DNA from: Rhodobiaceae bacterium
GTDB taxonomy: Bacteria > Pseudomonadota > Alphaproteobacteria > Rhizobiales > Tepidamorphaceae
Length of the DNA: 64,000 nucleotides
Assembly (NCBI GenBank): GCA_020637985.1
Contig: JACKJK010000009.1
Coordinates: forward strand, 10,001 to 74,000
Direction: 5' to 3'
This document shows positions 49,983 through 59,162 of this stretch, piece by piece. Under the pieces are notes generated by a model. It saw nothing but the letters and a program-made list of their open reading frames with translations, searched no databases and was not told the origin of the DNA. The stretch's first letter is position 1. The number at the start of each line of letters is the position of its first letter. Both the position numbers and the translations under genes were made by a program.

Positions 49983-52595
49983 ATGGCAATTCCCTCGAAT
50001 ATGGCCCCGGTTTCCGCTCGCCGCTGGCTTCAGGCGCTCCTGCTGCTTGCCGCGTTCGCCATCCAGATGTCCCCGTTGCACGCCCAGACTGCCGATGCGC
50101 CGCCGCGCGCCGCGCCTTCGCAATCGGGACCTGTCGGCGAAGGGGCCGGACCTTCGGGCGACGCCACGGAGCCGCCTGCCGCCACGCCAGCGCCCGCACC
50201 CGCGCCCGAGCCGGCACAGCCCGCCCCGATCGCGGCGGCCCAGATCGACGACGAGCGGACCGCCGTCGCCGAATGGAAGGGAATCGTCGACCGTGTCGAG
50301 GCGGCCCTGCGCCGCCAGCTCGACGACGACCAGGAGCTGGCCCAGCTGCGCCGTGAGCTCGACCCGATCCGCAGCGCGGCACCCACCGTGATTTCCAGCC
50401 TCCAGGACCGCGTCAGGATCATCGAGGAACGCACCACGCAACTCGGCCCCGCGCCGGCTGAGGGCGAGGCGCAGGAAGCACCCGCGGTGCGCGCCGAGCG
50501 CGAAGCCCTCAACGCCGCGCTTGCCGACGTGCGCGGCGTCCTGAGCCAGGCCCGTGTCATCCTCGTGCAGTCCGAACAGCTCGAGGCGCGCATTTCCGAA
50601 CGCCGCCGCGACCGCTTCACGGCGCGCCTCTTCGAGCGCAACCGCGCGCCCTTCGAGCCGTCCCTGTGGCGCGATACCCTGCCGCAGTTCCCGCAACTGC
50701 AGCGCCGCTTCAACCTGCTGCTGGACGAAGGCACCAGGGGCGCGATTGCCAATCTTTCGCCAAGCCCGGAGCGCACTGCCAGCGACATCAACCTGCGGCT
50801 CGCCACGATCGTCCTGTCGGTGATCGCCGGCGCGGCGCTGGTGTTCGTTGGCCGGCACCGGCTCGCGGAACTCTACCGCCGCGTCCCGCGCGATTCCGCG
50901 CCCAGCCGCCTCGAGAAATTCGCCGGCGCGACATGGCTGGTCGTCGTCGATGGCCTCGTTCCCGTCTTCGCGATCTCTCTCGTCATCCTCGCCGTTGCGG
51001 GAAGTGGATTCCTTCCCGACCGCTTGATGACTTTCGTGCGCAGCGCGGCAACGGGGGTCAGCTTCTATGTCTTCCTGCGCGCGATCGCCATTGCGGTGCT
51101 GGCGCCGCGGGCCCCCTCCTGGCGCCTGCTGGACATGCCGCACGAAGCCGCTTGGAAGCTGAAGCGCGTCCTGCTGGTCATTGCCGCCGTTGCCGGCATC
51201 GACGAATTCCTGAACTCGACCTTCGACCTGCTCGCCGCGTCGCTTTCGATCGAGGTCCTGCGCAGTGGCACATTCGCCCTGACCACCGCCGCACTGGGTC
51301 TGCTAGCCGTGCGCATCATCGCGCACGCCCGTCCCCTCGGCGAGACCGAGCATGCCGACGCGGATGCCGATCAGCCGGTTGCCGTTGCCCGCTCGTGGGG
51401 ATGGGCACGTGCGGCCCTGACGCTTCTCTTTCTGGCAATCCTCGCCGCAACCGTTCTTGGATACGTCGCGCTCGCCGCCTACGCCAGCACGCATGTCGTG
51501 CTTGCCGGCGCCATCATCACGGTAGCGACGCTGCTTGTCCTGTTCACCGACGAACTTGCAAATTCGCTGGTGAACTCCGAAACCGGGCCGGCAAGCGCGA
51601 TCGCCCGCAGTCTTGGCCTCAGCCGCTCGGCGACGGACCAGATCATCGTCATCCTCAGCGGCGTCTTCCGGCTGTTCCTGATCGTCGCAACGGTGGTCAT
51701 GGTGCTGCTCCCCTGGGGGTTCGACACGCGCCAGTGGACGGGCTGGCTTCGCGGCGCGTTTTTCGGAATCCAGGTCGGCGAGATCACCATCTCCTTCTCG
51801 ACGATCCTTTCGGCGCTCGCGATCTTTGTCGTCGGCCTGCTCGCGACCCGCACGATCCAGCGCTGGCTGGATACCAGGTACCTGCCGCGCACCAGCCTCG
51901 ACATCGGCCTCAAGTCCTCCGTCTCCACGGCGCTGGGCTATGTCGGTTTCCTGGTTGCCGCAGCCGTCGCCGTCTCCTTCGCGGGTTTCGATCTGGCGAG
52001 CCTGGCCATCGTCGCCGGTGCGTTGTCGGTCGGTATCGGTTTCGGCCTGCAGTCGATCGTCAACAACTTCGTGTCCGGCCTGATCCTGCTGGCCGAACGG
52101 CCCGTGAAGGTCGGCGACTGGATCAAGGTCGGCGAGGAGCAGGGCTACGTGCGCCGCATCAGCGTGCGTGCGACCGAGATCCAGACCTTCGACCGCGCAA
52201 CGGTGATCGTGCCCAACTCCGACCTGATTTCCGGCACCGTCAAGAACATGATGCTGTCCGACCGTACCGGGCGCATCCGCATTCCCATCGGCGTCGGCTA
52301 TGACAGCGACCCCGACAAGGTGCGCGACGTGCTGCTTGAGGTTGCGCGCGACCACCCGGGCATCCTCGCGTTCCCGGAACCGCGCGCCTATTTCCTCGAC
52401 TTCGGCGCCAGTTCGCTCGACTTCCAGCTCTATGCCTACCTGTCGGACGTCGACAATTCGCTGTCCGTTTCCAGCGATCTGCGCTATGCGATCCTCAAGC
52501 GCTTCCGCGAGGAAGGGATCGAGATTCCGTTCCCGCAGAGCGACGTCCACATCCGCGGCCCGCTCAGCATGGCAAGTGCGGAGAAATCGAAGTAG
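49983..52595 (+). CDS. DUF3772 mechanosensitive channel (MscK-like)
   Basis: An 870-residue MscS-superfamily channel. A signal peptide (LQALLLLAAFAIQMSPLHA) leads to a Pro/Ala-rich stretch and the periplasmic DUF3772 domain with coiled-coil segments (about 80-240). A series of membrane helices follows (about 255-620). The MscS core has the pore helix AGALSVGIGFGLQSIVNNFVSG and the cytosolic beta domain with VRATEIQTFDRATVIVPNSDLISG. It probably releases solutes on osmotic downshock. It is divergent from the M48 protease. Confidence 0.93.
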   Translation: MAIPSNMAPVSARRWLQALLLLAAFAIQMSPLHAQTADAPPRAAPSQSGPVGEGAGPSGDATEPPAATPAPAPAPEPAQPAPIAAAQIDDERTAVAEWKGIVDRVEAALRRQLDDDQELAQLRRELDPIRSAAPTVISSLQDRVRIIEERTTQLGPAPAEGEAQEAPAVRAEREALNAALADVRGVLSQARVILVQSEQLEARISERRRDRFTARLFERNRAPFEPSLWRDTLPQFPQLQRRFNLLLDEGTRGAIANLSPSPERTASDINLRLATIVLSVIAGAALVFVGRHRLAELYRRVPRDSAPSRLEKFAGATWLVVVDGLVPVFAISLVILAVAGSGFLPDRLMTFVRSAATGVSFYVFLRAIAIAVLAPRAPSWRLLDMPHEAAWKLKRVLLVIAAVAGIDEFLNSTFDLLAASLSIEVLRSGTFALTTAALGLLAVRIIAHARPLGETEHADADADQPVAVARSWGWARAALTLLFLAILAATVLGYVALAAYASTHVVLAGAIITVATLLVLFTDELANSLVNSETGPASAIARSLGLSRSATDQIIVILSGVFRLFLIVATVVMVLLPWGFDTRQWTGWLRGAFFGIQVGEITISFSTILSALAIFVVGLLATRTIQRWLDTRYLPRTSLDIGLKSSVSTALGYVGFLVAAAVAVSFAGFDLASLAIVAGALSVGIGFGLQSIVNNFVSGLILLAERPVKVGDWIKVGEEQGYVRRISVRATEIQTFDRATVIVPNSDLISGTVKNMMLSDRTGRIRIPIGVGYDSDPDKVRDVLLEVARDHPGILAFPEPRAYFLDFGASSLDFQLYAYLSDVDNSLSVSSDLRYAILKRFREEGIEIPFPQSDVHIRGPLSMASAEKSK

Positions 52596-52633
52596 CAGCG
52601 CTCGCCTTGCCAGCGCCGCATGGGAGAACCGAC

Positions 52634-53170
52634 ATGTCGCGTGTTGCGCCTTCGCTGCGTCTGCGCACGGGTTTTCGGCTTGCCGCGCTGTGCGGCCTGG
52701 CGCTGCTCGCAGCGGCCTGCTCGTCGCCGGGCGGCCCGCAACCCGCGTTCTACCAGAACCTGGCGCAGTCCGGCGGCAGCCTCGACGCCGAGAACGCGCG
52801 CGGCATGATCAACAGCTACCGCAAATCGCAGGGCGTCGGCGAAGTGGCGCTCAACCCGGCGCTGATGAGCCTCGCGAGGGGCTACGCGGCAACGCTTGCC
52901 AGCAATGCCCGCACGCAGGCGAAGGTGCAGCCCGATGGCAAGCTCAGCGCACGCCTGCAGGCCGCCGGCTACCAGGCTGCGGATGTGTCGGAATCCGTCA
53001 CCGCCGGCTATCACACCTTCGCCGAGGCCTTCTCGGGCTGGCGCGACAGCCCGCCCCACCGCAAGACCATGCTGATGTCCAGCGCCACCGACATGGGGAT
53101 CGCCGCGGCATATGCCCCCAACACCAAGTACAAGGTCTACTGGGTCCTGGTGATGGCCCGGCCGAAATAG
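52634..53170 (+). CDS. CAP/SCP domain lipoprotein
   Basis: A 178-residue secreted protein. The lipobox is LAAAC (C29), followed by a CAP (SCP/Tpx1/Ag5) domain with MINSYRKSQGVGEVALNPALMSLA, YHTFAEAFSGWRDSPPHRKTML and the closing VYWVLVMARPK. The conserved histidine and glutamate of the CAP cavity appear in SVTAGYHTFAEAF and SPPHRK. Bacterial CAP proteins have no agreed activity. GGGAGAACC precedes the ATG. It is close behind the channel gene and ahead of the acyl-CoA synthetase gene. Confidence 0.9.
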   Translation: MSRVAPSLRLRTGFRLAALCGLALLAAACSSPGGPQPAFYQNLAQSGGSLDAENARGMINSYRKSQGVGEVALNPALMSLARGYAATLASNARTQAKVQPDGKLSARLQAAGYQAADVSESVTAGYHTFAEAFSGWRDSPPHRKTMLMSSATDMGIAAAYAPNTKYKVYWVLVMARPK

Positions 53171-53186
53171 CCGCCGCAAAACAGCT

Positions 53187-54803
53187 ATGCTTCCCAGGGC
53201 AGAATCCTACGACGACCTCATCGCCCGCTTTCGCTGGCAGATCCCCGATCAATTCAACATCGGCGCCGCCACGACGAACGCCTGGGCGGTCCGCGAACCC
53301 GACCGGGTCGCGATCCTCAACCGGCGCGCCGACGGCGAGGTCGAACAGGTCACCTACAGGCGGCTCGCGCATGACTCCGACCGCCTCGCCAGCGCGCTTG
53401 CGGCGCGCGGCATCGCGCGCGGCGACCGCGTCGCGATCCTGCTGCCGCAATGTCCTCAGACGCCGGTGGCGCATGCAGCCGTCTACAAGCTTGGCGCCAT
53501 TGCCGTGCCGCTAGCGCTGCTGTTCGGACCCGACGCGCTGGCCTACCGGCTGTCGGATTCCGGTGCGCGCGCCGTCATCACCTGCGCCCAGGGGCTGGAG
53601 CGGATGGCCGACATGCCGCAGGCGCCAGCCAGCCTCGAACTCATCGTCTCCATCGACGGCGAGTCGGGCGAGGCGCAGGATTTCGACGCCCTTGTCGCCA
53701 GCGGCGAGGAGACCTTCGTGCCCGCCGACACCGGTCCCGACGATCCGGCGCTGATGATCTACACCTCCGGCACCACTGGTCCGGCCAAGGGCGCGCTACA
53801 CGGCCACCGCGTCCTCCTCGGCCACCTGCCTGGCGTCGAGATGCCGCACGAATTCCTGCCCCGGCCCGGCGACGTCCTGTGGACGCCGGCTGACTGGGCC
53901 TGGGCCGGCGGCCTGCTGAACATCCTGCTGCCCGGCCTGCTGCTCGGTGTGCCCGTGGTCGCCAGCCGCACGGAAAAGTTCGATCCCGAAGCCGCCTATG
54001 CGCTGATCGAGCGGCTCGGCGTGCGCAACACCTTCATCCCGCCGACCGCGCTGAGGATGATGCGCACGGTGCGTGATCCGGCCCGCCGCTTCCGGCTCGA
54101 CCTGCGCACGCTCGCTTCCGGCGGCGAATCGCTGGGCCGCGAGACCTACGACTGGGCGCAGGCCGAACTGGGGCTGACCATCAACGAGTTCTATGGCCAG
54201 ACCGAGTGCAACCTCGTGCTGTCGTCGTGTGCGGCCATCGGCGTCAGCCGGCCCGGCGCCATAGGCAAGCCGGTTCCCGGCCACGATGTTGCGGTCGTGG
54301 ATGCTTCGGGCAATGTTGCACCGGCCGGCGAAACCGGCCAGATCGCCGTGCGCCGGCCCGACCCGGTGATGTTCCTCGAATACTGGGGCAACCCCGCCGC
54401 CACGACCGCCAAGTTCGTCGGCGACTGGATGCTGACCGGCGACCAGGGCCTGTGCGACCCCGACGGCTACATCCATTTCGTCGGGCGCGATGACGATGTC
54501 ATCACGTCGGCCGGGTACCGCATCGGTCCCGGCGAGGTCGAGGATTGCCTGATCTCGCACCCCGCCGTCGCGCTCGCCGCCGTGGTCGGCAAGCCCGATC
54601 CCGTGCGCACCGAGATCGTCAAGGCGTTTGTCGTGCTGAAACCCGGCAACGCTGCCTCGGACGATCTCGCCGCCGACATCCAGGCTTACGTGCGCCAGCG
54701 CCTCGCCGCGCACGAATATCCCCGCGAGATCGCCTTTCGCGACACCTTGCCACTGACCACCACCGGCAAGGTCATCCGCCGCCTGCTGCGCGACGAGGCC
54801 TGA
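53187..54803 (+). CDS. AMP-dependent acyl-CoA synthetase (medium-chain type)
   Basis: Activates a carboxylic acid to its CoA thioester through an acyl-adenylate. The 538 residues carry the P-loop TSGTTGPAKGA, the A5 motif EFYGQTECN, the hinge region DGYIHFVGRDDDVITSAGYRIGPGEVE and the catalytic lysine near the end (TTTGKVIRR). It is most like the medium-chain or acetoacetyl-type synthetases of alphaproteobacteria; the natural substrate cannot be fixed from the sequence. It starts 16 bases after the CAP gene and converges on the GNAT gene. Confidence 0.92.
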   Translation: MLPRAESYDDLIARFRWQIPDQFNIGAATTNAWAVREPDRVAILNRRADGEVEQVTYRRLAHDSDRLASALAARGIARGDRVAILLPQCPQTPVAHAAVYKLGAIAVPLALLFGPDALAYRLSDSGARAVITCAQGLERMADMPQAPASLELIVSIDGESGEAQDFDALVASGEETFVPADTGPDDPALMIYTSGTTGPAKGALHGHRVLLGHLPGVEMPHEFLPRPGDVLWTPADWAWAGGLLNILLPGLLLGVPVVASRTEKFDPEAAYALIERLGVRNTFIPPTALRMMRTVRDPARRFRLDLRTLASGGESLGRETYDWAQAELGLTINEFYGQTECNLVLSSCAAIGVSRPGAIGKPVPGHDVAVVDASGNVAPAGETGQIAVRRPDPVMFLEYWGNPAATTAKFVGDWMLTGDQGLCDPDGYIHFVGRDDDVITSAGYRIGPGEVEDCLISHPAVALAAVVGKPDPVRTEIVKAFVVLKPGNAASDDLAADIQAYVRQRLAAHEYPREIAFRDTLPLTTTGKVIRRLLRDEA

Positions 54804-54831
54804 CGTCTCAACGAGACCTGGGGCCGGGGCC

Positions 54832-55965
54832 TTATCCCCGGATCCGGTCGCGCAGCACCCTGGCCTGCCCGCGCAGCCGTTCGAGCAGGTTTGCCGTGCG
54901 GAACGCCGGCCCGGCCCGCCCGCCCGCGGAAACCACGACGTCCCCCATCGCCATGCGTTCGCCCAGCAGCAGGTCGGCCAGCGGATGTCCGGGCGTGGCG
55001 CAGGAATCGATGAACAGGCCCGGCTCCTCGTTGAGCAGCTGGCGCACCATCTCCATCATCACGTGCTTGCCGGGTGAATGGCGCGCGAAATTCTCGTCGT
55101 AGGCGATCTTCCAGAGCCACGCCGTGCCGTCGGCGACGAACGCCACCAGCCCGGCAACCGGTCGGGTGTCGACATGCAGGATGAGGATGCGCACCTGCCC
55201 GCGCCGAGCCAGCGCCGACACCGCGGCGTCCGCCAGATCGCGTGAGGCCGGATCGCTTTTCAGCGCGCTGCCCGCCTGTCCTTTCCAGCCGGATGCCTCC
55301 AGCTGCAGGAAGACGCCGAGCGCGGCATTGACGTCTCGCGCGTCGCGCACCATCGAGAAGGAAATCTCTCCCTCCTTCGCGAGCGCGTTCAATTGCTGAC
55401 GCAGACGCTTGCGCCGCGACCCGCTGAGGGTCTGTGCCAGATAGGCATCCCCGTCGTTCGCGCTGCGGGCAACCGCGCGCTGGTGGCCGGCATGCACGTA
55501 GAGCGGCTTGCGCACCGACAGCAGCGCCGCGGCGAACGGCGTATCGAGCGACAGCAGCGGCAGCATGACGATGCCCGGCAGCGCCGGGTCCGCGGTGATC
55601 GCATCGAACAGGGCGATCGTCGCCGCTTCCGCGCAGTCCTTGCGCACCAGTGGCAAACAGGCCGGCGCATAAGGGTGCGCCCAGGCTTCGACCACCGGGA
55701 AGCCGATTCCCCATCGGTTGCGCCGGCGAAACGGCATCAATCCGACAAGCTCGCGACCATCGCCGTCTTCGCGCCAGGCAAGCATCGCCTGCAGCGCCTC
55801 GTCGGCCCCCAGCGCGCGCGCCGCCGCCTCGGCGAACTCCGGACCATTGAAGATGTTGGGTGTCGCGGCATCGCGCGACAGCGCCCGCCAGGCATCCTCG
55901 ACCTCGGCAAGCGAACGCCACGCCACACGCTCGGTGCGGATATCTTCTGCCGCTGCCTGCGTCAC
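54832..55965 (-). CDS. GNAT acetyltransferase, BioF2/CelD-like
   Basis: A 377-residue protein with two tandem GNAT-like folds in the style of FemAB and CelD/BcsL proteins. The second half has the clearest match: LRQQLNALAKEGEISF, then AALGVFLQLEASGWKGQAGSAL and RILILHVDTRPVAGLVAFVADGTAWLWKIAYDENFARHSPGKHVMMEM. Members acylate cell-surface or polysaccharide components, and some transfer long-chain acyl groups. It starts with GTG at 55965. It is convergent with the acyl-CoA synthetase gene, but any functional link is conjecture. Confidence 0.86.
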   Translation of the reverse strand: MTQAAAEDIRTERVAWRSLAEVEDAWRALSRDAATPNIFNGPEFAEAAARALGADEALQAMLAWREDGDGRELVGLMPFRRRNRWGIGFPVVEAWAHPYAPACLPLVRKDCAEAATIALFDAITADPALPGIVMLPLLSLDTPFAAALLSVRKPLYVHAGHQRAVARSANDGDAYLAQTLSGSRRKRLRQQLNALAKEGEISFSMVRDARDVNAALGVFLQLEASGWKGQAGSALKSDPASRDLADAAVSALARRGQVRILILHVDTRPVAGLVAFVADGTAWLWKIAYDENFARHSPGKHVMMEMVRQLLNEEPGLFIDSCATPGHPLADLLLGERMAMGDVVVSAGGRAGPAFRTANLLERLRGQARVLRDRIRG

Positions 55966-56390
55966 GCCTTCGCCGAATCCGTTTTCCTGGCCCCGATACC
56001 GGCGCCGACCTTATCAGGCATGGTCCCGCGGCGGGAAGGGTCTCGCCGTGCGAATGCGGGGAGGCGCAGCCGGCAGCGAGGCGCAATTTTTCGATGCTCA
56101 ACCAACGCGTGCAATTAACGAAATCGTCACGCAATGCGCTCATTCTTCAATGTGCACACCGGAAAAATGCACGAAAAGTTCCGCGAAATCTCATTGCCCC
56201 ATCAAAAGGTTCGCCATGCAAACCAGGCTCGACTTGCGAATGCAATTGCACGCGAACACGGCAATCGCGGAAGGGATTGGTTAACGCGCCAGGGATATCT
56301 TGCAGACAAATGTAGCGTCCTCGGCAGAATGCACGAGGCAAGGTCAGGCCGGCAGCGCACGTCTGCACAAAGAATCACGGAACCTACCAC
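55966..56390. other. Divergent intergenic region, 425 bases
   Basis: Between the GNAT gene (minus) and the chemotaxis receptor (plus). From about 56100 it is more AT-rich than the surroundings and contains two TTAAC elements (56114, 56280), which are CtrA-like half sites but not in the standard paired spacing. No gene is supported. Confidence 0.45.
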
Positions 56391-58541
56391 ATGAGCCTCC
56401 TCCGACTTTCCAGTCTCTCGATTGCCGCGAAGATCCCGGCCCTCGTCGTTGGCGCCTCGGTCGTCATCGCCGCCGGCATCGGGATTCCCGCCTACAACTC
56501 CGCATCGCACGAAGCCCATCAGGAAATCGATATGAAGTTCGACGCGGTGCTGAATGGTCGCTCGGCCGCTCTGAAGGACTACCTCACGTCAATCGAGGAA
56601 GACCTGCGCATTCTCGCCGCCAGCCCGCTGACCCACGTCGCATTGCGCTCGTTCCATGCCGGCTACGATGCGATGCCGAATGCTGCGGCGGACCTGCAGA
56701 AGCTCTACATCGACGACAACCCGAACCCGCTGGGCGAGAAGCACAAGCTCGACGCGGCAGATGACGGGTCGCTCTACTCCGCCGCCCACGCGAAGTATCA
56801 CGATGCCTTCCGCACCCTGCTCGAGGAGCGCGGCTACTACGACATCTTCCTCTTCGACATGAACGCCAACCTCGTCTACACGGTGTTCAAGGAGCGCGAC
56901 TACGCGACCAACTTCGTCTCCGGCGAGTGGGCCGAGACCGATCTCGGCAAGGTCTTCCGCGCCGCGCGCGACGCATCGGCGAACGATTTCATCACCTTCG
57001 AGGATTTCCGCCCCTACAAGCCGAGCGCCGATGCGCCCGCCAGCTTCATGGCCAAGCCGATCTTCGCAAACGGTCAGAAGGTCGGTGTGCTCGCCTTCCA
57101 GATGCCCATCGACCGCATCAACGCCATCATGAACAACGTCTCCGGTATCGGCGAGACCGGCGAGGCGATGATCGTCGGCGGCGACAACCTGCTGCGCAAC
57201 GATTCGAAGTTCTCCGAGGAAAACGACATCCTCGCCACAACCATTTCGTCGCCCGTCATCGCCCAGGCACTTGCCGGCGAACCGGCTCGCGGCATGATCG
57301 AGGGCTACCGCGGCGAACCCTTCGATGCGATGGCCACGCCGTTCGAGTACCGCGGCACCACCTGGGCGGTCGCGGTCATGGAAGCCGACAGCGAAATGGA
57401 AGCCCCCATCGTAGCGCTGCGCAACACCATGCTGATGATCGCCCTTGGCGTTCTTTCGCTCGTCGGCATGATTGGCTTCTTCTTCTCGCGGTCGATCACC
57501 CGCCCGATGTCCACACTCACGGGCCGGATGGGAGAACTGGCCAACGGCAACACGGATATCGACCTGTCCGCGGCCAGGCGCGGCGACGAACTGGGCGCCA
57601 TGGCGCGCGCCGTCGAGGTCTTCCGCGACAACGCCATCGAGCGCGCCCGCCTGGAAGGCATGAGCGAGAAGGAGCGCGCCGCACAGGCCGCCCGCCAGAA
57701 GAAGATCGAGGCGCTCATCGACGGTTTCCGCGCCGAGGTTGCCTCCGCGCTCGACCAGGTGGCCGCCGCCACCACCGAGATGGAATCGACCGCCGGCGCG
57801 CTGGCCTCGATCGCCGACACCACCAACGAGCAGGCCGCCTCGGCTGCCGCCGCTTCGGAGGAAGCCTCCACCAACGTGCAGACGGTGGCTTCCGCCGCCG
57901 AGGAGCTGGCCGCCTCGATCGGCGAGATCGACCGCCAGGTCGAGCAGACCTCGGAAGTCGTGCGCCGCGCTTCTGACCGGGCCACCTCCACCAACTCCCA
58001 GGTCGCCACCCTCGCCGAGGCCGCCCAGAAGATCGGCGACGTCGTCGGCCTGATCTCCGACATCGCCGAGCAGACCAACCTGCTGGCGCTCAACGCCACC
58101 ATCGAGGCGGCGCGCGCCGGCGAGATGGGCAAGGGCTTCGCGGTCGTTGCCTCGGAGGTGAAGTCCCTCGCCAACCAGACCGCCAAGGCAACCGAGGAAA
58201 TCGGCCAGCAGATCGCCGGCATCCAGGGATCGACCGAGGACGCCGTCAACTCGATCGGCGAGATCGCGAAGATCATGAACGAGGTCACCGAGTACACGAC
58301 GGCCATCGCCGCCGCCGTCCGCGAACAGGGTTCGGCCACCGGCGAGATCAGCCGCAACGTGCAGGAAGCCGCTTCGGGCACACAGGTCGTCGCCCAGAAC
58401 GTCGCCGGCGTGACCGCGGCATCGGGCGAGACCACGCAGTCGGCGGACCAGGTCTCGGCTGCGACGGCGGAACTTGCCGAACTGACCACGCGGCTGAAGT
58501 CGTCGGTCGACACCTTCCTGACCGAGGTCGCTGCCGCATAG
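56391..58541 (+). CDS. Methyl-accepting chemotaxis protein
   Basis: Transmembrane chemoreceptor of 716 residues. The first helix is about 16-34. A large periplasmic sensor with a Cache-like layout spans about 40-340. The second helix is about 345-366, then HAMP, then the cytoplasmic signalling bundle, whose tip is IGDVVGLISDIAEQTNLLALNATIEAARAGEMGKGFAVVASEV (about 545-590). Gln/Glu methylation sites lie on either side. It has no C-terminal CheR-docking pentapeptide and no che genes are nearby, so it is an orphan receptor. A strong terminator follows. Confidence 0.95.
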   Translation: MSLLRLSSLSIAAKIPALVVGASVVIAAGIGIPAYNSASHEAHQEIDMKFDAVLNGRSAALKDYLTSIEEDLRILAASPLTHVALRSFHAGYDAMPNAAADLQKLYIDDNPNPLGEKHKLDAADDGSLYSAAHAKYHDAFRTLLEERGYYDIFLFDMNANLVYTVFKERDYATNFVSGEWAETDLGKVFRAARDASANDFITFEDFRPYKPSADAPASFMAKPIFANGQKVGVLAFQMPIDRINAIMNNVSGIGETGEAMIVGGDNLLRNDSKFSEENDILATTISSPVIAQALAGEPARGMIEGYRGEPFDAMATPFEYRGTTWAVAVMEADSEMEAPIVALRNTMLMIALGVLSLVGMIGFFFSRSITRPMSTLTGRMGELANGNTDIDLSAARRGDELGAMARAVEVFRDNAIERARLEGMSEKERAAQAARQKKIEALIDGFRAEVASALDQVAAATTEMESTAGALASIADTTNEQAASAAAASEEASTNVQTVASAAEELAASIGEIDRQVEQTSEVVRRASDRATSTNSQVATLAEAAQKIGDVVGLISDIAEQTNLLALNATIEAARAGEMGKGFAVVASEVKSLANQTAKATEEIGQQIAGIQGSTEDAVNSIGEIAKIMNEVTEYTTAIAAAVREQGSATGEISRNVQEAASGTQVVAQNVAGVTAASGETTQSADQVSAATAELAELTTRLKSSVDTFLTEVAAA

Positions 58542-58573
58542 CAGCGCTTCGTCAGCGGCAGTGCATGAACAAG

Positions 58574-58601
58574 GCGCCCGGCGGCAACGCCGGGCGCTTT
58601 T
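58574..58601 (+). terminator. Intrinsic terminator of the chemoreceptor gene
   Basis: Perfect ten-base stem GCGCCCGGCG/CGCCGGGCGC with a GCAA tetraloop, followed by TTTT. It also lies close to the stop of the convergent DUF924 gene. Confidence 0.9.
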
Positions 58602-58612
58602 CATATCGATCG

Positions 58613-59155
58613 CTAGCCGGAAAATCCGCCAGACGTCAGGTAGGTCAGTTCTTCCGCCGAAGAAGTCCGCCCGAGCACCTCGTTGCGATGCGGAAACCGC
58701 CCGAACCTGCGGATGGCATCCATGTGCACGAGTGCGTAGTGGTAGCCGTCCTCGTCGCCGTCGCCCCGGCACAGGTCGACGCAGCGCGACTGCGCCGCGA
58801 TGTCCTCTGCATGCATGAACGGCAGGTAGAAGAAGCGCCGCCCCGGCAGCGGATAGGCCCTGTGATGGCCAACCGCCAGCGAGCGGTCCGCGAGCGCCAG
58901 CGCCTTGCCATCCGTCGCGAACATCTGCGCGCTTGCGCGGAACATGTTGCGCGGCATCTGGTCGAGCAGGAGGATCAGCGCCAGTGCCGAATGCGGTGCC
59001 GCCATCCATCCGTCCAGCTCACCCGCCGCCGCCGCCCCATAGGCGCCAAGGCAGTGCGCACGGCAAGCCTCGTCGAACGCCTCGCCACCGTTGAACCAAT
59101 TCGCCGGGCCAGCGTTCCACCAGAACGCGAGGATATCGCAGGGGTCGTGGTTCAT
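58613..59155 (-). CDS. DUF924 family protein
   Basis: A 180-residue all-helical protein of the DUF924 family (TPR-like fold). Typical pieces are DILAFWWNAG, ALALILLLDQMPRNMFR and FFYLPFMHAEDIAAQ, plus the C-terminal RFPHRNEVLGRTSSAEELTYL. Function is unknown. The ATG at 59155 fits the family; its start overlaps no other gene, being eight bases behind the acyl-CoA synthetase stop, so the two are probably one transcript. Confidence 0.9.
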   Translation of the reverse strand: MNHDPCDILAFWWNAGPANWFNGGEAFDEACRAHCLGAYGAAAAGELDGWMAAPHSALALILLLDQMPRNMFRASAQMFATDGKALALADRSLAVGHHRAYPLPGRRFFYLPFMHAEDIAAQSRCVDLCRGDGDEDGYHYALVHMDAIRRFGRFPHRNEVLGRTSSAEELTYLTSGGFSG

Positions 59156-59162
59156 GTCGTCC

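Noticed and set aside
56589..59009. Long open frame antisense to the chemoreceptor
   Set aside because: Opposite to an unmistakable receptor gene and joined to the reverse of its terminator; repetitive Asp/Leu/Gly pattern is a shadow.
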